Positions 1-7,492 of a stretch of 64,000 nt of DNA are shown one piece after another. Source of the DNA: UBA4733 sp036734945 (GTDB lineage Bacteria > Chloroflexota > UBA4733); the NCBI GenBank assembly GCA_036734945.1, contig DAIMXP010000029.1, positions 4,630-68,629 of the forward strand. Reading direction: 5' to 3'. Position 1 is the stretch's first letter. Every line of letters begins with the position of its first letter. The position numbers and the translations under genes are program-made. The notes below the pieces were generated by a model. The model saw nothing but the letters and a program-made list of their open reading frames with translations. It had not been told where the DNA came from and searched no databases.

Positions 1-720
1 GATATCGTCGTTTGCCTCGACGACTGCACCAACGCCGTCTCACTGCCAGCGGAGCAAGAAGCAGCAGTACGGCGCACGCTGGCCTGGGCGCTGCGCTGCA
101 AGCGCGAGTTCGGACGTGTACTGGACGAGCGGCGCATACCGCCGGAGGGCAGGCCCCTCCTCTTTGCGGTGGTACAAGGCGGCAACCTGCCCGAACTACG
201 GCGCGCCTGCGCCGAGCAACTGCTGGCTATCGGCTTCGACGGCTACGGCTTCGGTGGCTGGCCCCTGGACGAGGATGGGAAGCTACTAACCTCCATCATC
301 AGCTATACCCGCGACCTGATCGGGCCGCAATGGCCGATGCACGCGCTGGGTGTGGGCAGTCCGCGCAACGTGGCGGCCTGTGCCGCTGCCGGCTACGAGA
401 TGTTCGATAGTGCGCTACCGACCCGCGACGCCCGCCAGGGCCGCCTCTATACCTGGAACACCGAGCAGTTGCCAACAGATGCCGGGCGCGACGGCAGTTG
501 GTTCACCTACCTCTACATCAACGACAAGAAGCATTTCCGCACGCCGGCGCCAATCTCCCCGTATTGCGATTGCCCCTGCTGCCGCCGCTACTCCACGGGC
601 TACCTGCACCACCTGCACAGCATCAACGACCTCCTCTATGCCCGCCTGGCAACCATTCATAACCTGCGCTTCATGACGCGCCTGACGGAGCTCTTGCGTT
701 CGCCGGAACAGCCGGCGTGA
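1..720 (+). CDS. tRNA-guanine transglycosylase family protein (3' part)
   Basis: This open frame enters from the left edge, so the N-terminus is missing; 239 residues remain. It is a TGT-superfamily TIM barrel, the family that exchanges guanine for a 7-deazaguanine in tRNA. Visible are FAVVQGG, GFDGYGFGG, the nucleophile region MFDSALPTRDAR and a C-terminal zinc motif CDCPCC with a later His (TIHN). The loop GFGGWPLDEDGK differs from the GGLAVGE loop of classical bacterial queuosine TGT, so this may be a specialised paralogue and not housekeeping Tgt. Its stop overlaps the start of the downstream rRNA methyltransferase by 3 bp, which implies coupled translation. The family call is firm; the exact substrate is not. 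Confidence 0.85.
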   Translation, partial: DIVVCLDDCTNAVSLPAEQEAAVRRTLAWALRCKREFGRVLDERRIPPEGRPLLFAVVQGGNLPELRRACAEQLLAIGFDGYGFGGWPLDEDGKLLTSIISYTRDLIGPQWPMHALGVGSPRNVAACAAAGYEMFDSALPTRDARQGRLYTWNTEQLPTDAGRDGSWFTYLYINDKKHFRTPAPISPYCDCPCCRRYSTGYLHHLHSINDLLYARLATIHNLRFMTRLTELLRSPEQPA

Positions 721-1532
721 GCGTCGACCTGGAGGCGTTGATCGCTGAAGTACGCTCCAGTACCAGGTATCGGGCGATCAGCCCCGCCCTCGTCAGTTCA
801 GTAGTCCAGGCGGAGCTCCGCAAGCAGCGCAGCCACAGGGAGACGGTCAAGGCCGTCAAGACCAAGCTGCACCAGATGGTCGGCGTTTTTTTGGACGGCA
901 AGCTGGCCTATCCCGAGGCGCTGGAAGGACTGCGTGCTGCGGCCGGCGATCCTGCCGCCCTCCGCAGTTGCTGTAGCGCCTTGATGGCGGGCCACACCTC
1001 GACCCGCGAGCGCCTGCCCATACTGGAGCCGTTCTACCGGGCCATCTTCGACCACCTCGGTCCGGTCCACAGCATCCTTGACCTCGGCTGCGGACTGAAC
1101 CCGCTGGCCATCCCCTGGATGCCCCTGGCGGAAGGCTGTTCGTACCACGCCTACGATGTCCACGCCGACCTCATCCAGTTCCTCGCGGCAGCGCTGCCGC
1201 TCACCGGTGTGGACGGCGGAGCCCACCTTGCCGAGCTCACGCAGGAGACAGTCGGTCGGCCAGCCGATCTCGCACTCCTCCTGAAGTGCCTGCCCACGCT
1301 GGACCAACTGGATCGGTCGGCGGCGGCGCGCCTGCTGTCGACCCTGCGGGTGAAGCAGATGGTCATTTCCTTCCCGCTGCGCAGTCTGGGCGGCCACGAG
1401 AGAGGGATGCGCGCCAACTACGCGACCCGCTTCCAACAACTCATCGCCGGACGACCCTGGCAGGTGGAGCGCCTGGAGTTCCCGACGGAACTGGTCTACC
1501 TGGTGACAACGTCCCCCAGCCACGTGTGGTAA
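717..1532 (+). CDS. 16S rRNA (guanine1405-N7)-methyltransferase, FmrO/Rmt family
   Basis: 271 residues, the usual size of the FmrO/ArmA/Rmt family, which methylates G1405 in the ribosomal A site and gives high-level resistance to 4,6-disubstituted deoxystreptamine aminoglycosides. Family motifs appear in order: HTSTRER (about 93-99), the SAM-binding LDLGCGLNP (121-129), YDVHADL, LLLKCLP (188-193), ISFPLRSLGG (217-226) with the following RGM, and LEFPTELVYLV near the end. All expected blocks are present, so the enzyme looks intact. It starts at a GTG overlapping the stop of the TGT-like gene. No mobile element is visible beside it, so it looks chromosomally resident in the visible sequence. 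Whether it confers resistance or serves a native modification role cannot be told from sequence. Confidence 0.88.
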   Translation: MSVDLEALIAEVRSSTRYRAISPALVSSVVQAELRKQRSHRETVKAVKTKLHQMVGVFLDGKLAYPEALEGLRAAAGDPAALRSCCSALMAGHTSTRERLPILEPFYRAIFDHLGPVHSILDLGCGLNPLAIPWMPLAEGCSYHAYDVHADLIQFLAAALPLTGVDGGAHLAELTQETVGRPADLALLLKCLPTLDQLDRSAAARLLSTLRVKQMVISFPLRSLGGHERGMRANYATRFQQLIAGRPWQVERLEFPTELVYLVTTSPSHVW

Positions 1533-1727
1533 ACTGCCCCCACGGTTTGGTGAGTGCTGCCACTTGCCATACCCGGTGGCGGCGTGAGCCGTCTACCGTT
1601 GTGGGCGTCCTTGTGGGGCGTCCCTCCAGCTCCCGGCGAACCAGTCGGCGTGGTCCGGCTCCGGCCTCTCGCAGCAGCGAGTCCTGCCGGTCGTCCCGTG
1701 GGGCATACCCGTATGGGGAGGTTGAGT

Positions 1728-2015
1728 TTGCACAACTACGAGATGATGGTCTGTTACCGCCCGGATTTGGACGAGGAAAGCGCCGGCGCCCTGTCGCAGC
1801 GCCTGAACGCGCTCGTCACCAATCAAGGGGGCGAGGTGTCGAAAGAGAACACGATGGGCCGTCGCCGGCTGGCCTACCCGATTCGGCACTTTCATGATGG
1901 CTACTACCAGGTGGTGACGTTCGCGATGGCGCCGACCAACGTCGCCCCCCTCGAACACCAACTGGAACTGGATGAGGATGTGCTACGCCACCTGGTGATC
2001 CGGGAAGGCGAATAG
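1728..2015 (+). CDS. rpsF: 30S ribosomal protein bS6
   Basis: 95 residues, beginning MHNYEMMVCYRPDLDEE, with the S6 body motifs GRRRLAYPIRH and DGYYQVVTF. It forms the S6:S18 pair in the platform of the small subunit. I choose the TTG at 1728 because GGGGAGG (1715-1721) lies six bases upstream; the in-frame ATG at 1713 would place the Shine-Dalgarno inside the gene. It heads the cluster rpsF-ssb-rpsR. The 195 bp before it is GC-rich and could hold a leader, but no specific fold was identified. Confidence 0.93.
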   Translation: MHNYEMMVCYRPDLDEESAGALSQRLNALVTNQGGEVSKENTMGRRRLAYPIRHFHDGYYQVVTFAMAPTNVAPLEHQLELDEDVLRHLVIREGE

Positions 2016-2037
2016 CGACCAGGGGAAGGAGCAGGAC

Positions 2038-2463
2038 GTGGCAAACTCGCTAAACAAGGTCATGATCATTGGTAACTTGGGCAAAGATCCCGAGATGCGC
2101 TACATGCCGAACGGCAAGCCGGTCACCAACTTCTCGGTAGCCGTCAGCCGCCGTTGGACCCCGCCGGGCGGCGAGGCGCGCGAGGAGACTGAGTGGTTCA
2201 ACGTCACGATGTATGAGCGGCTGGCAGAGATCTCCAACCAGTATCTCACCAAAGGCCAGAAGGTCTACATCGAAGGCCGCTTGCGGACCCATTCCTGGGA
2301 TGGCAACGATGGCCAGAAGCACTATCGCACCGAAGTCATTGCCAACGACATGATGATGCTGACCCCGAAGGGTGGGCAACCCCCCGCCGGCGGCGACGAC
2401 TTCGCCGGTGGCTTCAAGGAAGAGCCCGGCGTGCAGGCGGGCGGAGATGACCTGCCATTCTGA
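2038..2463 (+). CDS. ssb: Single-stranded DNA-binding protein
   Basis: 141 residues with an N-terminal OB fold (NKVMIIGNLGKDPEMRY, EWFNVTMYERLAEI, YIEGRLRTHSW) and a short acidic tail ending DDLPF, the tip that recruits repair and replication partners. It starts at GTG after GGAAGGAG. Its position between rpsF and rpsR is the classic bacterial arrangement and ties SSB supply to ribosomal protein expression. It protects single-stranded DNA during replication, recombination and repair. Confidence 0.95.
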   Translation: MANSLNKVMIIGNLGKDPEMRYMPNGKPVTNFSVAVSRRWTPPGGEAREETEWFNVTMYERLAEISNQYLTKGQKVYIEGRLRTHSWDGNDGQKHYRTEVIANDMMMLTPKGGQPPAGGDDFAGGFKEEPGVQAGGDDLPF

Positions 2464-2506
2464 GGCAGCACTGACAGTTCTTTAACTTTAAGAGGAGATC
2501 CCCTTT

Positions 2507-2824
2507 ATGCCCCCAAGGAGCAGGCCGACGAGCGGCCCCAGCAACAGTAGTAGCAATAGCAGCAGTAGCAGCGCCTCGGAACGCGAGTACCGTAAGGAGC
2601 GCTACGGCCGGCGCAAGGTTTGCATCTTCTGTGTCGACAAGATCAAGTACGTCGACTACAAGGATGTCAACCGGCTGCGTCGCTATCTGTCCGATCGGGC
2701 GAAGATCGAGCCCCGCCGTAAGTCCGGGGTGTGTGCCAAGCATCAGCGCAAGCTAACCACAGCGCTGAAGCGCGCACGCCACATGGCGTTGCTGCCCTTC
2801 GCGCCGCAGCACATGCGCGGCTAG
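2507..2824 (+). CDS. rpsR: 30S ribosomal protein bS18
   Basis: 105 residues. The S18 core runs from about residue 25 (YRKERYGRRKVCIFC) to the end and includes DYKDVNRLRRYLSDRAKI and the basic RRKSGVCAKHQRKL block. The cysteines in VCIFC and GVCAKH fit the zinc-binding type of S18. The first 22 residues are a low-complexity Ser/Asn/Pro stretch encoded by AGC/AGT repeats, longer than in most S18 proteins. AGAGGAG lies upstream of the ATG. The next gene starts three bases after the stop. Confidence 0.93.
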   Translation: MPPRSRPTSGPSNSSSNSSSSSASEREYRKERYGRRKVCIFCVDKIKYVDYKDVNRLRRYLSDRAKIEPRRKSGVCAKHQRKLTTALKRARHMALLPFAPQHMRG

Positions 2825-2827
2825 CGC

Positions 2828-3949
2828 ATGCCGATCCGGCCGCGCACGGCGCCGCGGGTAGCACAGCGGCCGACAGCGCGGCATGAACCCACGCGCGTTG
2901 CGCCCCTCCGCCAACGGCCATTGCTGTTCAACTTCGATCCAACGCTGTCCAGCGTCGAGCAAGGACGGCGCAAGACCCAGTGGGTCGTGCTGGTCACGTT
3001 GGTGACCGTGGTGCTCGTGCTGCTGGTTGGCGGCGCCGGCATCTACATCAACAACATCCGCCAGCCCAGTACACCCGTGGCTGTGGTAAACGGGGAGCCG
3101 ATCCGCCGCGATACCTGGCAGCACTATCAAGCGCTGGTCATCGCTGAACTGCAAGGGCAGGCCCAGCAACTGCAGGCCAATCAACCGGCGCCCAACGATG
3201 CCGCCGCCACGGCCAACCAGCAGGCGGCGCTGAACGCCCTGCAGCAGCAACTCAGCAGCGTCGGTGATCAGGCCGCCAACGACCTCATCAATGCCCAGAT
3301 CGTTGCCGATGCCATCCCGGCGCTAGAGAAGTCCGGCGCCCCTACTGCCCAGATCGTCCCGACAACCAGGCAAGTAGACGCGGCCCTGATCCAGGAACAG
3401 AAGCAGTTAGGCGCCCCAACCGCCAGCCAATATCAACAGGTGCTGGCCGCCACCGGCCTCAATGACGCCCAAGTACGCGGTATCCTGACGACACGCCTGG
3501 AAGAGACCAACATCAAGGCGTATCTCAGCAGGGATCTGAAGACGGTGCAGCCCCAGGTCAAGGCGCGAATAATGAGCTTCGGTGACGCTGCCAAAGCAGC
3601 GGCCGCCCTGAAAGAGTTGCAGTCCGGTGGGCACTGGGCAGACGTCAATGCCCAGTACCAGAAGGACACGGCAGCGAAGGAGATCAGCCGCGCCGTGGAC
3701 TGGACGCCGAAAGGCGTAGAAGATGCGACCTTCGACCAGTTCGCCTTCGGCGCCCAGCCCTTCCAGATCTCCCCGGTCCTGGGCGACAACGGCAGTTCGG
3801 AGATCATTCAGGTTACGGATGTGGCGCCGGCCCGGCCTTTGAGCCAGAGCCAGATCGATCAGATCAAGGCCAAGACCTACACGGACTGGCTGAGCAAAGA
3901 GACCAACAGCGCCCAGGTGCAACGCTCTCCGCAGAACATGGGACCATAA
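2828..3949 (+). CDS. Membrane-anchored SurA/PrsA-like peptidyl-prolyl isomerase
   Basis: 373 residues. About 45 basic cytoplasmic residues precede one transmembrane segment (roughly 51-73, VVLVTLVTVVLVLLVGGAG). Outside the cell it carries a SurA-type N-terminal domain (VAVVNGEPIRRDTWQHYQ) and a parvulin-like domain (ARIMSFGDAAKAAAALKELQSGGHW, then VDWTPKGVEDATF and a C-terminal IIQVTDV). The protein probably folds exported proteins. The parvulin domain is divergent, so chaperone activity is safer to infer than isomerase activity. It is apparently co-transcribed with rpsR. Confidence 0.75.
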   Translation: MPIRPRTAPRVAQRPTARHEPTRVAPLRQRPLLFNFDPTLSSVEQGRRKTQWVVLVTLVTVVLVLLVGGAGIYINNIRQPSTPVAVVNGEPIRRDTWQHYQALVIAELQGQAQQLQANQPAPNDAAATANQQAALNALQQQLSSVGDQAANDLINAQIVADAIPALEKSGAPTAQIVPTTRQVDAALIQEQKQLGAPTASQYQQVLAATGLNDAQVRGILTTRLEETNIKAYLSRDLKTVQPQVKARIMSFGDAAKAAAALKELQSGGHWADVNAQYQKDTAAKEISRAVDWTPKGVEDATFDQFAFGAQPFQISPVLGDNGSSEIIQVTDVAPARPLSQSQIDQIKAKTYTDWLSKETNSAQVQRSPQNMGP

Positions 3950-4045
3950 GCATGACCATCGTCGTAGCGTCCCTGCTGGCTGCGACGACCCGGCCGATGC
4001 CATCGGCAGCATCGGGCACAAGCCTGGAGGAAGCGACCAACAACT

Positions 4046-4849
4046 ATGAGTACAACGCCATCGCCCACCTACGCCGCGTTCTGGCTGCTCAAGGCGCAGC
4101 CATCCTGGCGGCAGCTTGAGGAAGCGACGCGCCGCGCCGCCCGGCAGGAATACCTGGCGACCCTGGATGCCCGACCAACCGGCCTGACCATCCGCGGCGC
4201 CTACTCCCTCGCCGGCTACCGTGCCGACGCCGACCTGATGCTCTGGCTGCATAGCCGGGAGTTCGCCGACGTGCAAACACTCGCCGTCGCCTTGCGCCGC
4301 ACCACGTTGGGAGCACACCTGGCCTGGGCCTACGTCTACACCGGCGCTGCCACCCCTGCCCAGTATGACCCCACCCATAGCGCCGCCTTCCTGCAAGGCG
4401 CAACGCCCAAGCGCTACCTAAGCGTCTATCCCTTCATCAAAACGCCGGAGTGGTACCTGCTGACCTTTGAAGAGCGCCGGACCCTGATGGCCGACCACGG
4501 CCGCCTCGGTCGCCAGTTCAGTGTCCCACGCGCCGAGTTAGAAGCGGCTGCCGACGCAGCCCAAATCGACCAGGCATTTCGCCTGCGCTCCTTGCCGAAC
4601 CCGAGTGTCACGTTCCCAATTCCGAGCGAAGCTGCTACAGGTGGCGGGGTGCTGACCAACACTGTCCATTCCTTCGGACTGGGTGACCAGGAGTTCGTTG
4701 TCGCTTTCGAATCGGACGATGCCTTCGAAATGGTGCGTATGGTGGAAACCCTCCGCGCCACCGAAGTACGCCGCTACACCAAACTCGACACGCCCATCTT
4801 CCTCGGCCAGCGCAAGCCGGCGGCGGAAGCGTTAGAGGATTTGGGGTAG
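4046..4849 (+). CDS. hemQ: Chlorite dismutase/HemQ family protein, probable coproheme decarboxylase
   Basis: 267 residues with the HemQ/Cld ferredoxin-like duplicate fold. Signature stretches are RYLSVYPFIKTPEWYLL and FEERRTLMADHGRLGR in the middle, and FGLGDQEFVVAFESDD followed by LRATEVRRYTKLDTPIFLG at the end. In Gram-positive-type haem synthesis HemQ converts coproheme to haem b. The segment between the two lobes (about 160-210) is longer than usual. The preceding 96 bp holds no convincing gene; GGAGG lies about 15 bp upstream of the ATG, further than ideal. The 3' end overlaps the convergent nfo gene by 18 bp. Haem-ligand residues were not aligned, so the enzymatic step is inferred from family. 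Confidence 0.72.
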   Translation: MSTTPSPTYAAFWLLKAQPSWRQLEEATRRAARQEYLATLDARPTGLTIRGAYSLAGYRADADLMLWLHSREFADVQTLAVALRRTTLGAHLAWAYVYTGAATPAQYDPTHSAAFLQGATPKRYLSVYPFIKTPEWYLLTFEERRTLMADHGRLGRQFSVPRAELEAAADAAQIDQAFRLRSLPNPSVTFPIPSEAATGGGVLTNTVHSFGLGDQEFVVAFESDDAFEMVRMVETLRATEVRRYTKLDTPIFLGQRKPAAEALEDLG

Positions 4850-5704
4850 GAGGGCGGCCTCCCCGGCTAACCCGCGCAGGCGGGTGATGTTCTCCAAGTT
4901 CGGACCGCTGCGCTCAACGCCCGGCACCTCCAGCACCCACGGCAGGCGGCGCAGCGCGGGCTGCGCCAGCAGCGCGGCGAAGCCGGCATCCCCGATGAAC
5001 CCTTCACCGATGTTGGCGTGCCGGTCACGGTGCGAGCCCAACGGGTGCAGGGAATCGTTGGCGTGGATGGCAACCAGACGGTCCAGGCCAATCTCCTGCT
5101 CGAACTCCTCCAGCGTGCGCTGAATGCCGTCAGGCGTGGCGACATCGTAGCCGGCGGCGAGAACGTGGCAGGTGTCCAGGCAGACGCCGAGGCGCGCGTC
5201 GCTGCCTAAGGCCCGAATGATCGTGCCCAACTCGCCAAAAGTACAACCGATGGCGCCGCCCTGACCGGCGCAGACTTCGAGCATCAACTGTGGACCACCT
5301 TCCAGGGCGGACAGCACGGACTCTATGCCCGCCGCCACGCGCGGCAGCACAGCCTCCAGTCCGGCGCCGCGGTGCGTGCCGGTGTGGACCACGATGCCCA
5401 GCACACCGGCGCGGGCGCCCAGTTGCCGGTACGCCTGCAACGAGCGAATGGAACCCTGCCAGATGCGTTCCTCCTCGGACGCCAGATTGATCAGGTAAAT
5501 GGCGTGGACGATCCAGGGGGCGATATCGCTGGCGGCGGCCGCTACCTGGAAGGCCGCCACGTCGTCGCCCGGCAGGACGGATGCTCGCCAGGCGCTGGGG
5601 CCGGTGAAGAATATCTGGCCACAGTTGCCGCCGATAGCCACCTGGCGCTCAATCGCTTTGGACAAGCCGCCGGTGATAGAAACATGGCCACCGATGCGCA
5701 TCAT
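4832..5704 (-). CDS. nfo: Deoxyribonuclease IV (AP endonuclease)
   Basis: 290 residues, typical for Nfo, a TIM-barrel enzyme with three zinc ions that cuts 5' of abasic sites in base-excision repair. Metal-ligand motifs are visible: VVHTGTHRGAG, LEVCAGQGG, CLDTCHVLAAGYD, IHANDS, HANIGEGFIG and LEVPG. The start is MMRIGGHVS at 5704, which overlaps the stop of the upstream PHP gene as ATGA; longer open sequence upstream belongs to that gene. It is the last gene of the dnaX-ybaB-recR-PHP-nfo operon. Confidence 0.93.
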   Translation of the reverse strand: MMRIGGHVSITGGLSKAIERQVAIGGNCGQIFFTGPSAWRASVLPGDDVAAFQVAAAASDIAPWIVHAIYLINLASEEERIWQGSIRSLQAYRQLGARAGVLGIVVHTGTHRGAGLEAVLPRVAAGIESVLSALEGGPQLMLEVCAGQGGAIGCTFGELGTIIRALGSDARLGVCLDTCHVLAAGYDVATPDGIQRTLEEFEQEIGLDRLVAIHANDSLHPLGSHRDRHANIGEGFIGDAGFAALLAQPALRRLPWVLEVPGVERSGPNLENITRLRGLAGEAALLPQIL

Positions 5705-6432
5705 CGCGCCATGCGCTCCAGGCCAACGAGACGAGCAACCTTGCGTGTAGGATGGACGAGCAGCGCCTGCCACTGCTGCAAAGCGAGCTCGCTCATGGGC
5801 ACTTTCGCGCTCAACTCGCCTTCCTGAGGCTGCGTCGTTCGTGCCTCTAACGCTCGCAACAGATCAGCAGGCGTGTTGCCTGGAAACACCGTCGTCCATT
5901 TCAGCAGATGCTGAGGGAAGTGGGCATCGCTGCCACCGATCACCGCCAGGTGGTGTGTTCGCGCGAAGGCCGCCAGCCGTTCGCTGGAACGCACATAGGG
6001 GCTGTGCGATTCCAGACCCATGATCGCCACGTCGGCCAGTTCGCGTTCCAGTCGGCGTAGCCCAAGACCCACGACCCATTGATCGGGATGAGCGACGATG
6101 CAGATACCGCCGGCTTCGGCAACCTGGCGGAGCGTCTCGCGTAAATTGCGCATCGCCGGGAAGCGCCTCCGGGGGTAGGGCGGCTGGAAGATGTACACCA
6201 GCATGTGCTTGCCGCCCCGAATGGTGACTTCGCAGCCCCAGAGCGGCGTGATGCTGGATGCGGGGTGATCCGCCTTCCAGGCTAGTGCATCTGCCCAGGC
6301 CCCGATCTCGTCGTGGTCGGTAAACGACACGACGTCGACGCCGCCGGCGGTATCCAGCAGGTCCAGGGTCTCGACCACGCTGCAGCGTCCATCGCTCTGC
6401 GTGCTATGCATGTGCAGCGCTGCCACACCCAC
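5701..6432 (-). CDS. PHP-domain metal-dependent phosphoesterase
   Basis: 243 residues of a PHP (polymerase and histidinol phosphatase) domain. The four metal motifs are visible: LHMHST near the start, FTDHDEIGAW, IVAHPDQW and GGSDAHFPQ. Members of the TrpH-like branch hydrolyse nucleoside 3',5'-bisphosphates or short oligonucleotides. Here it lies between recR and nfo with an ATGA overlap into nfo, which suggests a role in DNA repair or in clearing repair products. Substrate is not determined. Confidence 0.82.
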   Translation of the reverse strand: MGVAALHMHSTQSDGRCSVVETLDLLDTAGGVDVVSFTDHDEIGAWADALAWKADHPASSITPLWGCEVTIRGGKHMLVYIFQPPYPRRRFPAMRNLRETLRQVAEAGGICIVAHPDQWVVGLGLRRLERELADVAIMGLESHSPYVRSSERLAAFARTHHLAVIGGSDAHFPQHLLKWTTVFPGNTPADLLRALEARTTQPQEGELSAKVPMSELALQQWQALLVHPTRKVARLVGLERMAR

Positions 6433-6483
6433 GCCGTATTGTCCTCTCCTGCCTTCGCGCCAGGGGCCATGGTACCAGAGGGC

Positions 6484-7098
6484 CTACAGCGGGCGACGGC
6501 TCTCAAAGGCGCGGCTGAGGGTGAGGTCGTCGGTATATTCCAGGTCGCCACCCACGGGGAGACCGCGCCCCAGTCGAGTGACTATGGTGGCAAGGCCGGC
6601 GGCCCGCACCTCACGAGCGATATAGTCGGCGGTGGCGTCACCTTCCAGCGTAGGATTGGTCGCCAGCACCAGCTCGCGAACGGGACTGCGGCGGAGCCGC
6701 GTCAGTAACTCGGCGATCTTGAGCTCGTCCGGACCGATGCCCTCCAACGGATTGAGTGCGCCGTGCAGCACATGGTAGACACCGCGAAAGGCGTGCATGC
6801 GTTCCATGGAGAGGATATCGATCGGATCTTCCACAGCGCAGATCAGCGCATGGTCCCGACTCCGGGCGCTGCAGATAGCGCAGGGAACTTCCTCGGTGAG
6901 GTTGAAACACTCGCTGCAGACGACGATCTTTTCTTTCACGTCCAGGATCGCCTGCGCCAGTGTTTGGGAGCGCTCAGCCGGCGCGCGCAACAGGAAATAG
7001 GCTAAGCGCTGGGCAGTCTTCGGGCCAATCTGTGGTAGACGGCCCAACTCGTCGATGAGCGCCGCCACCGGACGCGCGACACTGACACTATCAAACAC
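6484..7098 (-). CDS. recR: Recombination mediator RecR
   Basis: 204 residues in the normal RecR order: N-terminal helix-hairpin-helix (LPQIGPKTAQRLAYFLL), a C4 zinc finger (CSECFNLTEEVPCAIC), a Toprim domain beginning ICAVEDPIDILSMER, and the C-terminal TRLGRGLPVGGDLEYTD motif. RecR with RecO and RecF loads RecA on SSB-coated gaps. It sits in the standard dnaX-ybaB-recR order and is separated from ybaB by about 20 bp. Confidence 0.96.
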   Translation of the reverse strand: MFDSVSVARPVAALIDELGRLPQIGPKTAQRLAYFLLRAPAERSQTLAQAILDVKEKIVVCSECFNLTEEVPCAICSARSRDHALICAVEDPIDILSMERMHAFRGVYHVLHGALNPLEGIGPDELKIAELLTRLRRSPVRELVLATNPTLEGDATADYIAREVRAAGLATIVTRLGRGLPVGGDLEYTDDLTLSRAFESRRPL

Positions 7099-7118
7099 TG
7101 GTGCATCCTTCGTTCGAC

Positions 7119-7442
7119 CTAGAAGAGCCCTGGCGGCAAACCCATTCCCTGCAGACCGCCGGTGAGCGGCTCCATGCGCTTGGCGGCCATGTCTTGCGCT
7201 TTGCTGATGGCGTCATTGACTGCTGTGGTCAGCAACTCTTCCAACATCGCCACGTCGTTCGGATCGACAGCGTCCGGCGCGACGTGGATCGCCGTCACTT
7301 TGAGGTGGCCGGTGATAGTCACCGTGACAGCGCCGCCGGCGCTGCCATCCACGGTCTCGTTGCCCAGCGCCTCCTGAATCTTCAGCATCTGCTTCTGCAT
7401 TTGCTGCACCTGCTGCAACATCTGCCGCTGGTTGCCCATCAT
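7119..7442 (-). CDS. ybaB: YbaB/EbfC family nucleoid-associated protein
   Basis: 107 residues from MMGNQRQML. The start at 7442 is chosen because GAGGAG lies nine bases upstream; a longer start at 7475 would put that site inside the gene. It contains the N-terminal coiled-coil rich in Gln/Met (QMLQQVQQMQKQMLKIQEAL), the central sheet GAVTVTITGHLKVTAIHV and the helix AVNDAISKAQDMAAKRM, as in this dimeric DNA-binding family. Its place between dnaX and recR is the conserved one. Confidence 0.92.
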   Translation of the reverse strand: MMGNQRQMLQQVQQMQKQMLKIQEALGNETVDGSAGGAVTVTITGHLKVTAIHVAPDAVDPNDVAMLEELLTTAVNDAISKAQDMAAKRMEPLTGGLQGMGLPPGLF

Positions 7443-7492
7443 GGTTGCCTGCTCCTCTTCGCTTTCGTTCAGCACAACGGTTGCCCTGGGAC

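Noticed and set aside
798..1523. Minus-strand open frame opposite the rRNA methyltransferase
   Set aside because: Mirror frame without motifs; the plus strand has the full family pattern.
1533..1727. Possible S6:S18-binding leader or riboswitch before rpsF
   Set aside because: The stretch is GC-rich and can pair in many ways, but I could not place a specific conserved motif.
3952..4119. Small open frame MTIVVASLLAATTRP... before the HemQ-like gene
   Set aside because: It overlaps the HemQ-like start in another frame, has no ribosome binding site and no recognisable pattern.
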